Positions 1 through 5,356 of a DNA stretch of 5,356 bases are shown piece after piece. Source of the DNA: Comamonas sp. (GTDB lineage: Bacteria > Pseudomonadota > Gammaproteobacteria > Burkholderiales > Burkholderiaceae_C). Position numbers and translations under genes: made by a program. Below the pieces are notes generated by a model. It did no database searches and was not told the origin of the DNA. It was given only the letters and a program-made list of their open reading frames with translations. Numbering within the stretch: the first letter of the stretch is position 1; each line of letters begins with the position of its first letter. The stretch spans positions 1 through 5,356 of the forward strand of contig JAHAYB010000356.1 in assembly GCA_018384835.1 (NCBI GenBank), in the 5' to 3' direction.

Positions 1-1497
1 CCGGCCTCGGGCAGCCATGCCTGGGGGCAAGAGGCGGCAGAGGCCGTAGAGCAAGCCCGCGCCCATGTGGCCGACCTTATCGGCGCACAGCCGCGCGACA
101 TTGTTTGGACCAGTGGCGCGACCGAATCCATCAACCTGGCGCTCAAAGGCGCAGCCCAGTTCTATCAGGACAAGGGCAAGCACCTGATTACCCTCAAGAC
201 CGAACACAAAGCCGTGCTAGACACCATGCACGCGCTAGAGCGCCAGGGCTTTGAAGTCAGCTACCTAGACGTGCAACCCAATGGCCTGCTGGATTTGGCG
301 CAGTTGGAAGCGGCCATTCGCCCGGACACGATTTTGGCTAGCGTGCTGTTTGTCAACAATGAAATTGGCGTGGTGCAAGACGTGGCCGCCATCGGCGCAC
401 TGTGCCGCGCCAAGGGCGTGTTGCTGCATGTGGATGCCGCCCAGGCCACAGGCCGCGTGGCGATTGACCTGGCCAGCCTGCCCATTGACCTGATGAGCAT
501 GACCGCCCACAAAACCTACGGCCCTAAAGGCGTGGGTGCGCTGTATGTACGCCGCAAGCCCTTGGTGCGCCTGCAAGCCCAAATCCACGGCGGCGGCCAT
601 GAGCGCGGAATGCGCTCGGGCACGTTGCCCACCCACCAAATCGTTGGCATGGGCGAAGCATTTCGCTTGGCCAAGGCGCAAATGGCGCAAGACTTGGCAC
701 ATGCCAGCGCCTTGCAGCAGCGCCTATACCAAGGCTTGCAGGGTTTACAGGGCTTGGCGCAAATGCGCATCAATGGCGACCAAAGCCAGCATGTGCCGCA
801 AAACCTCAGCGTCAGCTTTGAGGGCATCCAGGGCGAAGCCTTGATGCAGGGCATCCAAGAGCGGCTGGCAGTTTCCAGCGGCTCGGCCTGCACCTCGGCC
901 AGTCAAGAGCCTAGCCATGTGCTGCTTGCCTTGGGCTTGAGCCACGCGCTGGCGCATAGCAGCTTGCGCATCACCTTCGGGCGTTTCACCACGGAGTCCG
1001 AGATTGACCAAGCCATCGCCAGCATTACCCACACTGTTACCCGGCTGCGCCATATCAGCCCACTATGCGATTTAGAACAGACAGAAGAAGCTGCTGCTAC
1101 CGCCGATATTGCACTGCTTGATATACCGCCCCGCGTCGGCAGCTTTGCCGCTGATTCCTTGGGGCTAGGAAGCGCCCAAGTGGGCACTGCGGACAGCGGA
1201 GCCATCATCGCGCTACAAATCCAAGTGCAGCTTGATAAACAGACTGGCAGCGAGGTGATTGCCCAAGCCCGCTTCAAAGCCTTTGGCTGCACCGATACCA
1301 TTGCCACCGCCGCATGGCTAGCGCAGTGGCTAGAGGGAAAAACCCTAGAGCAGGCCAACACCTTGAGCAGCACAGACATAGTGCAAGCCCTGGCGTTAGC
1401 GCCCGTTAAACTCCATTGCGCACTTTTGGCGGAAGATGCAGCCAAAGCCGCCCTAGACAACTACCGCAGCCAGCGCAGCACGACCGCTGCACAATGA
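1..1497 (+). CDS. iscS: Cysteine desulfurase (IscS type) fused to a C-terminal IscU-like domain, 5' partial
   Basis: This PLP enzyme releases sulfur from L-cysteine as a protein-bound persulfide for Fe-S cluster assembly in the cytoplasm. The reading frame is open from base 1, and its first residues ([12 protein letters not shown]) match E. coli IscS from about Pro36, so some 35 N-terminal residues lie outside the window. Visible landmarks are [22 protein letters not shown], the PLP lysine in [10 protein letters not shown] (codon 511-513, equivalent to Lys206), [15 protein letters not shown], and the catalytic cysteine in [10 protein letters not shown] (codon 889-891, equivalent to Cys328). 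The IscS part stops near SPLC (1057-1068) and lacks the usual C-terminal tail. After a short Glu/Ala-rich linker, an IscU-like domain runs from about 1111 to the stop: [39 protein letters not shown]. Cys63, Lys103, His105 and Cys106 equivalents are kept (codons 1288, 1408, 1414, 1417), but Cys37 is Ser (1195) and Asp39 is Ala (1201). The fusion frame is uninterrupted. The desulfurase should be active; whether the scaffold domain works is unknown. Confidence 0.93.
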   Translation, partial: PASGSHAWGQEAAEAVEQARAHVADLIGAQPRDIVWTSGATESINLALKGAAQFYQDKGKHLITLKTEHKAVLDTMHALERQGFEVSYLDVQPNGLLDLAQLEAAIRPDTILASVLFVNNEIGVVQDVAAIGALCRAKGVLLHVDAAQATGRVAIDLASLPIDLMSMTAHKTYGPKGVGALYVRRKPLVRLQAQIHGGGHERGMRSGTLPTHQIVGMGEAFRLAKAQMAQDLAHASALQQRLYQGLQGLQGLAQMRINGDQSQHVPQNLSVSFEGIQGEALMQGIQERLAVSSGSACTSASQEPSHVLLALGLSHALAHSSLRITFGRFTTESEIDQAIASITHTVTRLRHISPLCDLEQTEEAAATADIALLDIPPRVGSFAADSLGLGSAQVGTADSGAIIALQIQVQLDKQTGSEVIAQARFKAFGCTDTIATAAWLAQWLEGKTLEQANTLSSTDIVQALALAPVKLHCALLAEDAAKAALDNYRSQRSTTAAQ

Positions 1498-1512
1498 GCA
1501 ACACCATGAATC

Positions 1513-1518
1513 AGGAGG
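1513..1518 (+). promoter_or_regulatory. Shine-Dalgarno site of iscA
   Basis: AGGAGG is a near-perfect ribosome binding site, 11 bases before the ATG at 1530. It decides the start of iscA against the two upstream in-frame ATGs at 1494 (overlapping the stop codon of the preceding gene) and 1506, neither of which has a comparable site and both of which would add residues not present in the IscA family. Confidence 0.8.
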
Positions 1519-1529
1519 ATCAACAAAAA

Positions 1530-1853
1530 ATGGCTATTACGCTGACCCCCGCCGCCGCCCAACATGTGGCGCAGCACCTAGAGCGCCGAGGCAAAGGCAT
1601 AGGCGTGCGCTTGGGCGTAAAAACCACCGGCTGCTCTGGCCTAGCCTATCAACTCGATTTTGTGGATGAGCAGCAACCGGGCGATATGGTGTTTGAACAC
1701 CACGGTGTCAAACTGCTGATTGACCCGAAAAACCTGGTCTATATGGATGGCATCGAGCTGGACTATGTGCGCGATGGCCTGAACGAAAGCTTTAAGTTCA
1801 ATAACCCCAACGAGCGTGACCGCTGCGGCTGTGGCGAGAGCTTCCGCGTCTAA
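1530..1853 (+). CDS. iscA: Iron-sulfur cluster assembly/carrier protein, IscA (HesB/ErpA) family
   Basis: This is a small A-type Fe-S carrier that receives or delivers iron or clusters during maturation of Fe-S proteins in the cytoplasm. The 107-residue product has exactly the length of E. coli IscA and aligns with it end to end: [39 protein letters not shown], and the C-terminal [23 protein letters not shown]. The three ligand cysteines are present as C35 in TTGCSG and C99 and C101 in CGCGES. The start at 1530 is chosen from the AGGAGG site and family length. It follows the IscS-IscU fusion by 32 bases and precedes dnaQ by 15 bases, so co-transcription is likely. The S-U-A order matches the classical isc operon, supporting IscA rather than ErpA or SufA, although sequence alone does not fully separate these subgroups. 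Confidence 0.93.
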   Translation: MAITLTPAAAQHVAQHLERRGKGIGVRLGVKTTGCSGLAYQLDFVDEQQPGDMVFEHHGVKLLIDPKNLVYMDGIELDYVRDGLNESFKFNNPNERDRCGCGESFRV

Positions 1854-1868
1854 CACCTAACAGCCCTC

Positions 1869-2612
1869 ATGCAACGCCTGATTGTTTTAGATACGGAAAC
1901 CACCGGCCTATCGCCAGAAAACGGCGACCGCATCGTGGAGCTAGGCTGTGTTGAACTGCTGGGGCGCAAGCTCTCTGGCAACAACCTGCACCTGTACTTC
2001 AACCCCGAGCGCGACAGCCATGAAGAGGCGCTGCGCGTTCACGGTCTGACCACCGAGTTCCTCAGCGACAAGCCCAAGTTTGCAGAAAAAGCGCAGGAAA
2101 TCCTGGCCTACCTGCAAGGGGCAACGCTAGTCATCCACAACGCCCCGTTTGACGTGGGCTTTTTGAATAAAGAGCTATCCCTGCTGGGGCTGCAACCCGT
2201 CACGCACTATGTGCATGAGGTGATTGACTCCCTAGCGATGGCCAAAGAGCAGTTCCCCGGTAGGCGTAACTCCCTAGATGCCCTATGCGACCGCCTGGGC
2301 GTGGATAACAGTGGCCGCATCCTGCACGGCGCTTTGCTGGATGCCGAGCTGCTGGCCGATGTCTATATCTATATGACACGCGGGCAGCACGCCCTGCTTG
2401 GTGACGGCACAGAAGACGATAGCGGCGAGAATGCCCAGCCAGCCACCAACCGCGCTAACGCCCTGAGCAGCTCCGCCCTTGCCATTGACCTGAGCAGTAT
2501 CAGCCTACCCACCATCCTCCCCAGCGCTGAAGAACTGGCCGCCCACGAAGCCATACTGGCTGATTTGGACAAGGCATCCAAGCAGCAAACCGTGTGGCGC
2601 AGGCAGATGTAG
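1869..2612 (+). CDS. dnaQ: DNA polymerase III epsilon subunit (3'-5' proofreading exonuclease)
   Basis: DnaQ removes misincorporated nucleotides as part of the replicative polymerase core, bound to the alpha and theta subunits where theta exists. The 247-residue protein is close to the 243 of E. coli and carries all DEDDh motifs: ExoI LDTETTG (D8, E10), ExoII HNAPFD (D95), and ExoIII LHGALLDAELLADVY (H153, D158). GNNLHLYFNPERD, VHGL and FPGRRNSLDALCDRLGVDNS also match. Residues 173-178 (QHALLG) occupy the place of the E. coli clamp-binding QTSMAF and keep Gln and a central Leu but lack the final aromatic residue. A variable Ser/Ala/Asp-rich linker (about 180-213) leads to a conserved polymerase-binding tail with EELAAHEAIL and a terminal VWRRQM. 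No clear ribosome binding site precedes the ATG. The gene lies 15 bases after iscA, so it may rely on translation or transcription from the Fe-S genes upstream. No rnhA, a frequent dnaQ neighbour in other proteobacteria, is adjacent. Confidence 0.95.
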   Translation: MQRLIVLDTETTGLSPENGDRIVELGCVELLGRKLSGNNLHLYFNPERDSHEEALRVHGLTTEFLSDKPKFAEKAQEILAYLQGATLVIHNAPFDVGFLNKELSLLGLQPVTHYVHEVIDSLAMAKEQFPGRRNSLDALCDRLGVDNSGRILHGALLDAELLADVYIYMTRGQHALLGDGTEDDSGENAQPATNRANALSSSALAIDLSSISLPTILPSAEELAAHEAILADLDKASKQQTVWRRQM

Positions 2613-2687
2613 CGCCCCAAGGGGCGAGGGCGCTTTATACGCACACATGCGCATAAGCGGTTCCTACGCTCTAGCGCCCTCTTCTTT
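2613..2687 (+). terminator. Inverted repeats between convergent dnaQ and gpsA, probable terminator
   Basis: Several inverted repeats lie just after the dnaQ stop. CGCCCCAAGGGGCG (2613-2626) forms a short hairpin. GAGGGCGCT (2626-2634) pairs perfectly with AGCGCCCTC (2673-2681), followed on the plus strand by TTCTTT. Between those arms, an imperfect hairpin pairs 2631-2642 with 2649-2659 around the loop ACACAT. These structures compete with or nest in one another. The T-rich end favours termination of the plus-strand unit. The 3' arm overlaps the last gpsA codons. The T-run is short, so efficiency is uncertain. Confidence 0.5.
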
Positions 2688-3710
2688 GGGGTCACGCGCC
2701 ATGAGCTGGGCGAGCGCTTGCTGGGGCTGCAACTGACCATCGAGCAATTGCACCACTGCTGTGGCAATCGGCATCTCCACCCCTAGCGCTTGGGCACGTT
2801 GCACCACGGTGCGGGCGCTGTACACGCCTTCAGCCACATGCCCGAGCGATTGCACGGCCTGCTCTAAGCGCAAGCCCTGAGCCAGCAGCAAGCCCACCTT
2901 GCGGTTGCGCGATAAATCGCCCGTGGCCGTCAGCAGCAAATCCCCCATACCCGATAGCCCCATAAAGGTGTCTGCCTTCGCGCCCAGCGCCAGCCCTAGG
3001 CGGCTCATTTCTGCCAAACCACGGGTGAGTAGAGCGGCACGGGCATTCAAACCCAGTGCCAAGCCATCACACAGGCCAGCGGCAATGGCCAAGACGTTTT
3101 TAACAGCGCCCCCCACTTCCACACCCACCATGTCGGCGTTGGCGTACAGGCGCAGGCTCTGGCTATGCAAAGCGGCTTGTGCGGCTTGGCGTACTGCTAG
3201 GTCAGGGCTGGCAGCTACCAGGCAGGTGGGTTGACCACGCGCCACTTCCAGAGCAAAGCTAGGGCCGCTTAATGCCCCGCAGCGCAGTTGGGGGGCAACG
3301 GCAGCGGCAATTTCATGCGCCATCAGGCCGTAGGCGACGGTGCTGGGCGGCTGTTGGTTTGGCGGCGGTTGGCTGGCGGCCTCAAAACCCTTGCACAGCC
3401 ACAGCACAGGGGCGTTGATAGCGGCTTGCGCTAGCACGGTTAAATACTGGCGCAGCGCTGCCATGGGGGTTCCGATAATCACGACATCGGCCGCTTGCGC
3501 CAAGGCGGGCAAGGGCTGGGCGGTGACCTGTAGCTGGGAGGGAAAGGCTTGCCCCGGGAGGTAGCGGGCATTACAACGCGCCTGCTGCATGGCTGCCGCT
3601 TGGCCGCTATCGCGTGCCCACAACTGCACTTGGTGGCCGCTGGGGTGACGCGCCGCCGCCAACGCAATGGCTGTGCCCCAGGCTCCAGCCCCAATTACCA
3701 AAATGTTCAT
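2664..3710 (-). CDS. gpsA: NAD(P)+-dependent sn-glycerol-3-phosphate dehydrogenase
   Basis: GpsA interconverts dihydroxyacetone phosphate and sn-glycerol 3-phosphate, supplying the backbone for phospholipid synthesis in the cytoplasm. From the ATG at 3710 the product has 348 residues, slightly longer than the 339 of E. coli. The N-terminus is a Rossmann nucleotide-binding loop, [15 protein letters not shown] (residues 2-16). Further family landmarks are LWLCKGFE (K107), [13 protein letters not shown] (148-159), [22 protein letters not shown] with the catalytic-type K204, [29 protein letters not shown] with D257, and SRNRKVG (267-273). A Pro/Gln-rich insertion (about 113-123) explains part of the extra length. 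In-frame ATGs at 3737 and 3722 lie in a tandem duplication and would add nine or four residues. The 3710 start is preferred because the Rossmann beta-strand begins there and GGATGAG lies seven bases upstream. The gene is downstream of secB, separated by a hairpin terminator. Confidence 0.95.
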   Translation of the reverse strand: MNILVIGAGAWGTAIALAAARHPSGHQVQLWARDSGQAAAMQQARCNARYLPGQAFPSQLQVTAQPLPALAQAADVVIIGTPMAALRQYLTVLAQAAINAPVLWLCKGFEAASQPPPNQQPPSTVAYGLMAHEIAAAVAPQLRCGALSGPSFALEVARGQPTCLVAASPDLAVRQAAQAALHSQSLRLYANADMVGVEVGGAVKNVLAIAAGLCDGLALGLNARAALLTRGLAEMSRLGLALGAKADTFMGLSGMGDLLLTATGDLSRNRKVGLLLAQGLRLEQAVQSLGHVAEGVYSARTVVQRAQALGVEMPIATAVVQLLDGQLQPQQALAQLMARDPKEEGARA

Positions 3711-3713
3711 AGC

Positions 3714-3743
3714 GCTACTCATCCAAAAGCTACTCATCCAAAA
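3714..3743 (-). repeat. Perfect 15-bp tandem duplication upstream of the gpsA start
   Basis: GCTACTCATCCAAAA is present twice without mismatch or gap (3714-3728 and 3729-3743 on the plus strand). Read on the minus strand, each copy has a T-run, an SD-like GGATGAG and an in-frame ATG. As 15 bp is five codons, both ATGs stay in frame with gpsA. The second T-run forms part of the adjacent terminator tail. Confidence 0.9.
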
Positions 3744-3777
3744 AGACAGCCCCTATGCCGGGCAGCAAAGGGGCTGT
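3740..3777 (-). terminator. Intrinsic terminator downstream of secB
   Basis: AGGGGCTGT (3769-3777) and ACAGCCCCT (3746-3754) form a perfect 9-bp GC-rich stem with a 14-base loop, which itself contains a small TGC/GCA pairing. Reading the minus strand, the stem is followed after one base by five T residues (3744-3740). This is a typical Rho-independent terminator, 33 bases after the secB stop codon and before gpsA. It would either end the secB transcript or reduce read-through into gpsA. Confidence 0.8.
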
Positions 3778-3809
3778 GGGTCTGTAGTGTATGAGGCCGA
3801 GGCCGTTGC

Positions 3810-4289
3810 TTATTGCAACTGCTGTGCTGCGCCTTCTGCTTGGGCAGCGTTGGCCTGCTGCTGCTCGTAAAGTGCTTGGAAGTTGATTTCGGCCATATGT
3901 ACGGGCGGAAAGCCGGCGCGGTTAATCAGGTCAGCCACGTTGCCGCGCAGATAGGGGTAAAGAATTTGGGGGCACGATACGCCAATCACCCCATTGATTT
4001 GCTCTTCGGGGATGTTACGAATTTCAAAAATCCCGGCTTGTTTGGCCTCGACCAGAAACACGGTTTTATCTTCGATTTTGGTGTGTACCGTAGCCATTAC
4101 CGCCACTTCATAGACACCCTCAGCGATGGGCGTGGCTTCTACGCCCAGTTGGATGTCTAGGGCAGGCTGCTCTTGCTCCAGCAAAATCGCTGGGGAGTTG
4201 GGCTGCTCTAGCGAGGCATCTTTCAAATACACGCGCTGAATTTGGAATACCGGGGCTTCTGGCTGCTGCTGTTGCTGTTGTTCAGACAT
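3810..4289 (-). CDS. secB: Protein-export chaperone SecB
   Basis: SecB is a cytoplasmic tetrameric chaperone that keeps precursor proteins unfolded and hands them to SecA for Sec-dependent export. The 159-residue product is close to the 155 of E. coli. Recognisable stretches are [21 protein letters not shown] (about 13-32, beginning with the FQIQRVY strand), [23 protein letters not shown], and [26 protein letters not shown] followed by [11 protein letters not shown]. The N-terminus has six consecutive Gln and the C-terminus is Gln/Ala-rich. ATG 4289 (MSEQ) fits the family; an alternative ATG at 4298 would add MTP. AAGAAAG lies 12 bases before the preferred start and 3 before the alternative, so the ribosome binding site does not settle it. 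The reading frame is open further upstream through the leader repeats, but that part does not look like SecB. gpsA is downstream, while the commonly seen grxC is not immediately upstream. Confidence 0.95.
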   Translation of the reverse strand: MSEQQQQQQPEAPVFQIQRVYLKDASLEQPNSPAILLEQEQPALDIQLGVEATPIAEGVYEVAVMATVHTKIEDKTVFLVEAKQAGIFEIRNIPEEQINGVIGVSCPQILYPYLRGNVADLINRAGFPPVHMAEINFQALYEQQQANAAQAEGAAQQLQ

Positions 4290-4313
4290 AGGAGTCATTG
4301 ACTTTCTTAAAAA

Positions 4314-4337
4314 TAGGGAAGTAGGGAAATAGGGAAA
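4314..4337 (-). repeat. Three 8-bp tandem units in the secB leader
   Basis: On the plus strand TAGGGAAG is followed by TAGGGAAA twice, giving three head-to-tail 8-bp units 25 to 48 bases upstream of the secB start codon. On the minus strand they read as pyrimidine-rich TTTCCCTA units. The remaining secB-lipoprotein gap (4338-4462) holds two GTGCGCA copies (4381-4387, 4414-4420) and a small CCCC/GGGG palindrome. I see no convincing promoter or terminator in it. Confidence 0.75.
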
Positions 4338-4462
4338 TGGCCGCAAAGGGCAAGGATTGCACCAAGGTTACGCAAGGCAGGTGCGCATTATGCCGCTGCC
4401 TTACCCAGCCATAGTGCGCAAACCGCCCCAGGGGGTGCAGTACAGCCTTTTGCAGTGCAGTC

Positions 4463-4909
4463 CTAGCGCAGCATGGGGCGAGCGGTGTTGGCGGTATTGC
4501 TATCTGGGAGGAGGTCATCTTCAACAGGCGGCCTGGGCTTGGGCGGCGTATTGGGCGCGATGACAGAGGGCACGCCCTCAATGTTGTGCTCGCGCATATA
4601 GCCATCCATTTCTTTCCAGCCATCAAACATTTGATTTTTAGAGGCTTTGGGGTTCAAGACGTAGCAATCTTCAATACTGCGCCCGGCATAGCGGCAAGCA
4701 CTGCCAATAGCGCGGTCTTCTTTTTGCTTGGCCAGCACCTTGGGGGGAGGGGCAATACCGGGGACTTTATCGAGGCAGCCGGTTAGCAAACTGCTTGCCA
4801 GCAAAGGGGCAGCAAAGTAGCGTACCCAAGAGACAGAGCGAACAGCAAAACGAGCAGAACGCAAAGCAGCGCCAGTGGGGTGAGGTGTAGATACTTGCAT
4901 AGATGGCAT
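4463..4909 (-). CDS. Small putative lipoprotein of unknown function
   Basis: The 148-residue product has a basic N-terminal region (several Arg before residue 32), a hydrophobic stretch YFAAPLLASSLLTG, and a lipobox LLTGC with the predicted lipidated Cys at residue 45 (codon 4775-4777). The mature part would have about 104 residues: a Pro/Lys linker (PGIAPPPKVLAKQKEDR), a compact block CRYAGRSIEDCYVLNPKA with a C-x9-C pair that could form a disulfide in the periplasm, then FDGWKEMDGYMREHNIEGVPSV and a Pro/Asp-rich tail. The residue after the lipidated Cys is Leu, not Asp, which by the Lol rule suggests the outer membrane. I do not recognise a named family and assign no function. ATG 4909 and ATG 4900 are both possible starts, with no clear ribosome binding site for either. 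A longer open frame to 5077 overlaps the upstream membrane-protein gene and is unlikely. The gene follows the AI-2E-family gene by 34 bases and is probably co-transcribed with it. Confidence 0.7.
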   Translation of the reverse strand: MPSMQVSTPHPTGAALRSARFAVRSVSWVRYFAAPLLASSLLTGCLDKVPGIAPPPKVLAKQKEDRAIGSACRYAGRSIEDCYVLNPKASKNQMFDGWKEMDGYMREHNIEGVPSVIAPNTPPKPRPPVEDDLLPDSNTANTARPMLR

Positions 4910-4943
4910 TGTGACGACAACGGTGTCTTGCACGGAGTTTGTA

Positions 4944-5356
4944 TTAGCAGTCTTTGGGCGAAGAGGGGCAGGAAGCAATGTGCAAATCCCCCACCTCTTG
5001 GCTAGCGAGTGTAGGCGCTTGGCTGTAAATATCCCAGCAAGCAACGAATAAAGCAGCCACCACGGGACCCAAAACAAAGCCTGTCAGGCCAAACAGGGAC
5101 ATGCCGCCCAGGGTGGAAATCAGCACCAAGTAGTCAGGCAGCTTGGTATCCTTGCCAACCAGCAAAGGGCGCAGCAGGTTATCGACCAAGCCAATCACCA
5201 AGATACCGTAGGCGGCCAAAATAACCGCCTTCTCACTAGAGCCGGTGGAAAAGTAATAGATGGCCACAGGCCCCCAAATCAGGCTAGCACCCACGGCGGG
5301 CAGCAGGGACAGAAAAGCCATCAGCACCCCCCACAACACCGCCCCTTGGATACCCA
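4944..5356 (-). CDS. AI-2E family (PerM/UPF0118) membrane transporter, C-terminal part
   Basis: The frame is open from the right window edge, so only the last 136 or so residues are seen. They match the conserved C-terminal half of the AI-2E/PerM permease family: LWGVLMAFLSLLPAVGASLIWGP, a hydrophobic AAYGILVIGLVDNLLRPLLVGKD containing the signature DNLLRP, LPDYLVLISTLGGMSLFG, then GFVLGPVVAALFVACWDIY. These form three to four inner-membrane segments. A polar, Ser/Pro/Cys-containing tail of about 24 residues ends the protein. Members are named for autoinducer-2 export, but many act in other transport such as Na+/H+ exchange, so the substrate cannot be inferred. The internal GTG at 5339 is not a start because the family homology continues upstream of it (GIQGAV). 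The lipoprotein gene follows by 34 bases on the same strand. Confidence 0.88.
   Translation of the reverse strand, partial: GIQGAVLWGVLMAFLSLLPAVGASLIWGPVAIYYFSTGSSEKAVILAAYGILVIGLVDNLLRPLLVGKDTKLPDYLVLISTLGGMSLFGLTGFVLGPVVAALFVACWDIYSQAPTLASQEVGDLHIASCPSSPKDC

Noticed and set aside
67..69. GTG as start of the cysteine desulfurase
   Set aside because: The frame is open to base 1 and the residues before it match IscS, so the gene starts outside the window.
1195..1203. Sequencing error as the reason for the missing Cys37 and Asp39
   Set aside because: Two separate codons differ by several bases while the frame and flanking alignment stay intact, which fits real divergence better than error, though raw reads were not seen.
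903..1460. A 185-codon open frame on the minus strand opposite the IscS-IscU fusion
   Set aside because: Its translation is low in recognisable motifs and lies antisense to a clearly conserved protein. It results from the codon bias of the plus-strand gene.
1416..1529. Longer iscA starting inside the upstream gene
   Set aside because: The added residues are unlike IscA proteins, and the AGGAGG site with exact family length supports 1530.
3810..4160. Plus-strand open frames opposite secB
   Set aside because: They are antisense shadows with no recognisable domain and no plausible ribosome binding site.
4910..5077. N-terminal extension of the lipoprotein to 5077
   Set aside because: It would overlap the conserved AI-2E permease gene by over 130 bases and place the lipobox more than 100 residues from the N-terminus.
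1..5356. CRISPR array, tRNA, rRNA, insertion sequence or phage remnant
   Set aside because: No regularly spaced repeats, cloverleaf sequences, rRNA segments, transposase motifs or terminal inverted repeats with target duplications were seen.

Overview
The window reads as ordinary chromosomal DNA of a betaproteobacterium, most likely order Burkholderiales and perhaps a Comamonadaceae relative of moderate GC (about 57-59% by eye). The grounds are proteobacterial-type IscS, IscA, DnaQ, SecB and GpsA proteins, the secB-gpsA adjacency that is common in betaproteobacteria, and dense coding. No tRNA, rRNA, CRISPR array, insertion sequence or phage gene was seen. The tetranucleotide CTAG, usually rare in proteobacteria, occurs about 28 times, which may be a useful taxonomic signature.

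Left half, plus strand (1-2612): three closely packed genes that look like one transcription unit. The first, cut by the window edge, is an IscS-type cysteine desulfurase with a complete IscU-like domain fused to its C-terminus. That IscU domain keeps two of the three cluster/zinc cysteines and the His-Cys pair, but has Ser in place of Cys37 and Ala in place of Asp39 (E. coli numbering). Next comes an intact IscA-type Fe-S carrier with a strong ribosome binding site, then dnaQ, the proofreading exonuclease subunit of DNA polymerase III. The order S-U-A is that of the classical isc operon, but hscB, hscA and fdx do not follow.

Centre (2613-2690): two convergent units meet at nested inverted repeats that probably terminate transcription. 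One arm lies inside the last codons of gpsA.

Right half, minus strand (5356 down to 2664): four genes in the order AI-2E-family membrane protein (cut by the right edge), small lipoprotein, secB (export chaperone), gpsA (glycerol-3-phosphate dehydrogenase). The usual betaproteobacterial neighbour grxC is not next to secB. A strong intrinsic terminator with a T5 tract lies between secB and gpsA, immediately followed by a perfect 15-bp tandem duplication that carries extra in-frame start codons just before the gpsA start. Three 8-bp tandem units lie in the secB leader.

The best lead is the IscS-IscU fusion with a naturally altered scaffold site. The remaining observations are local regulatory architecture and are of lower interest. 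All homology statements come from recalled family sequences, not from a database search.
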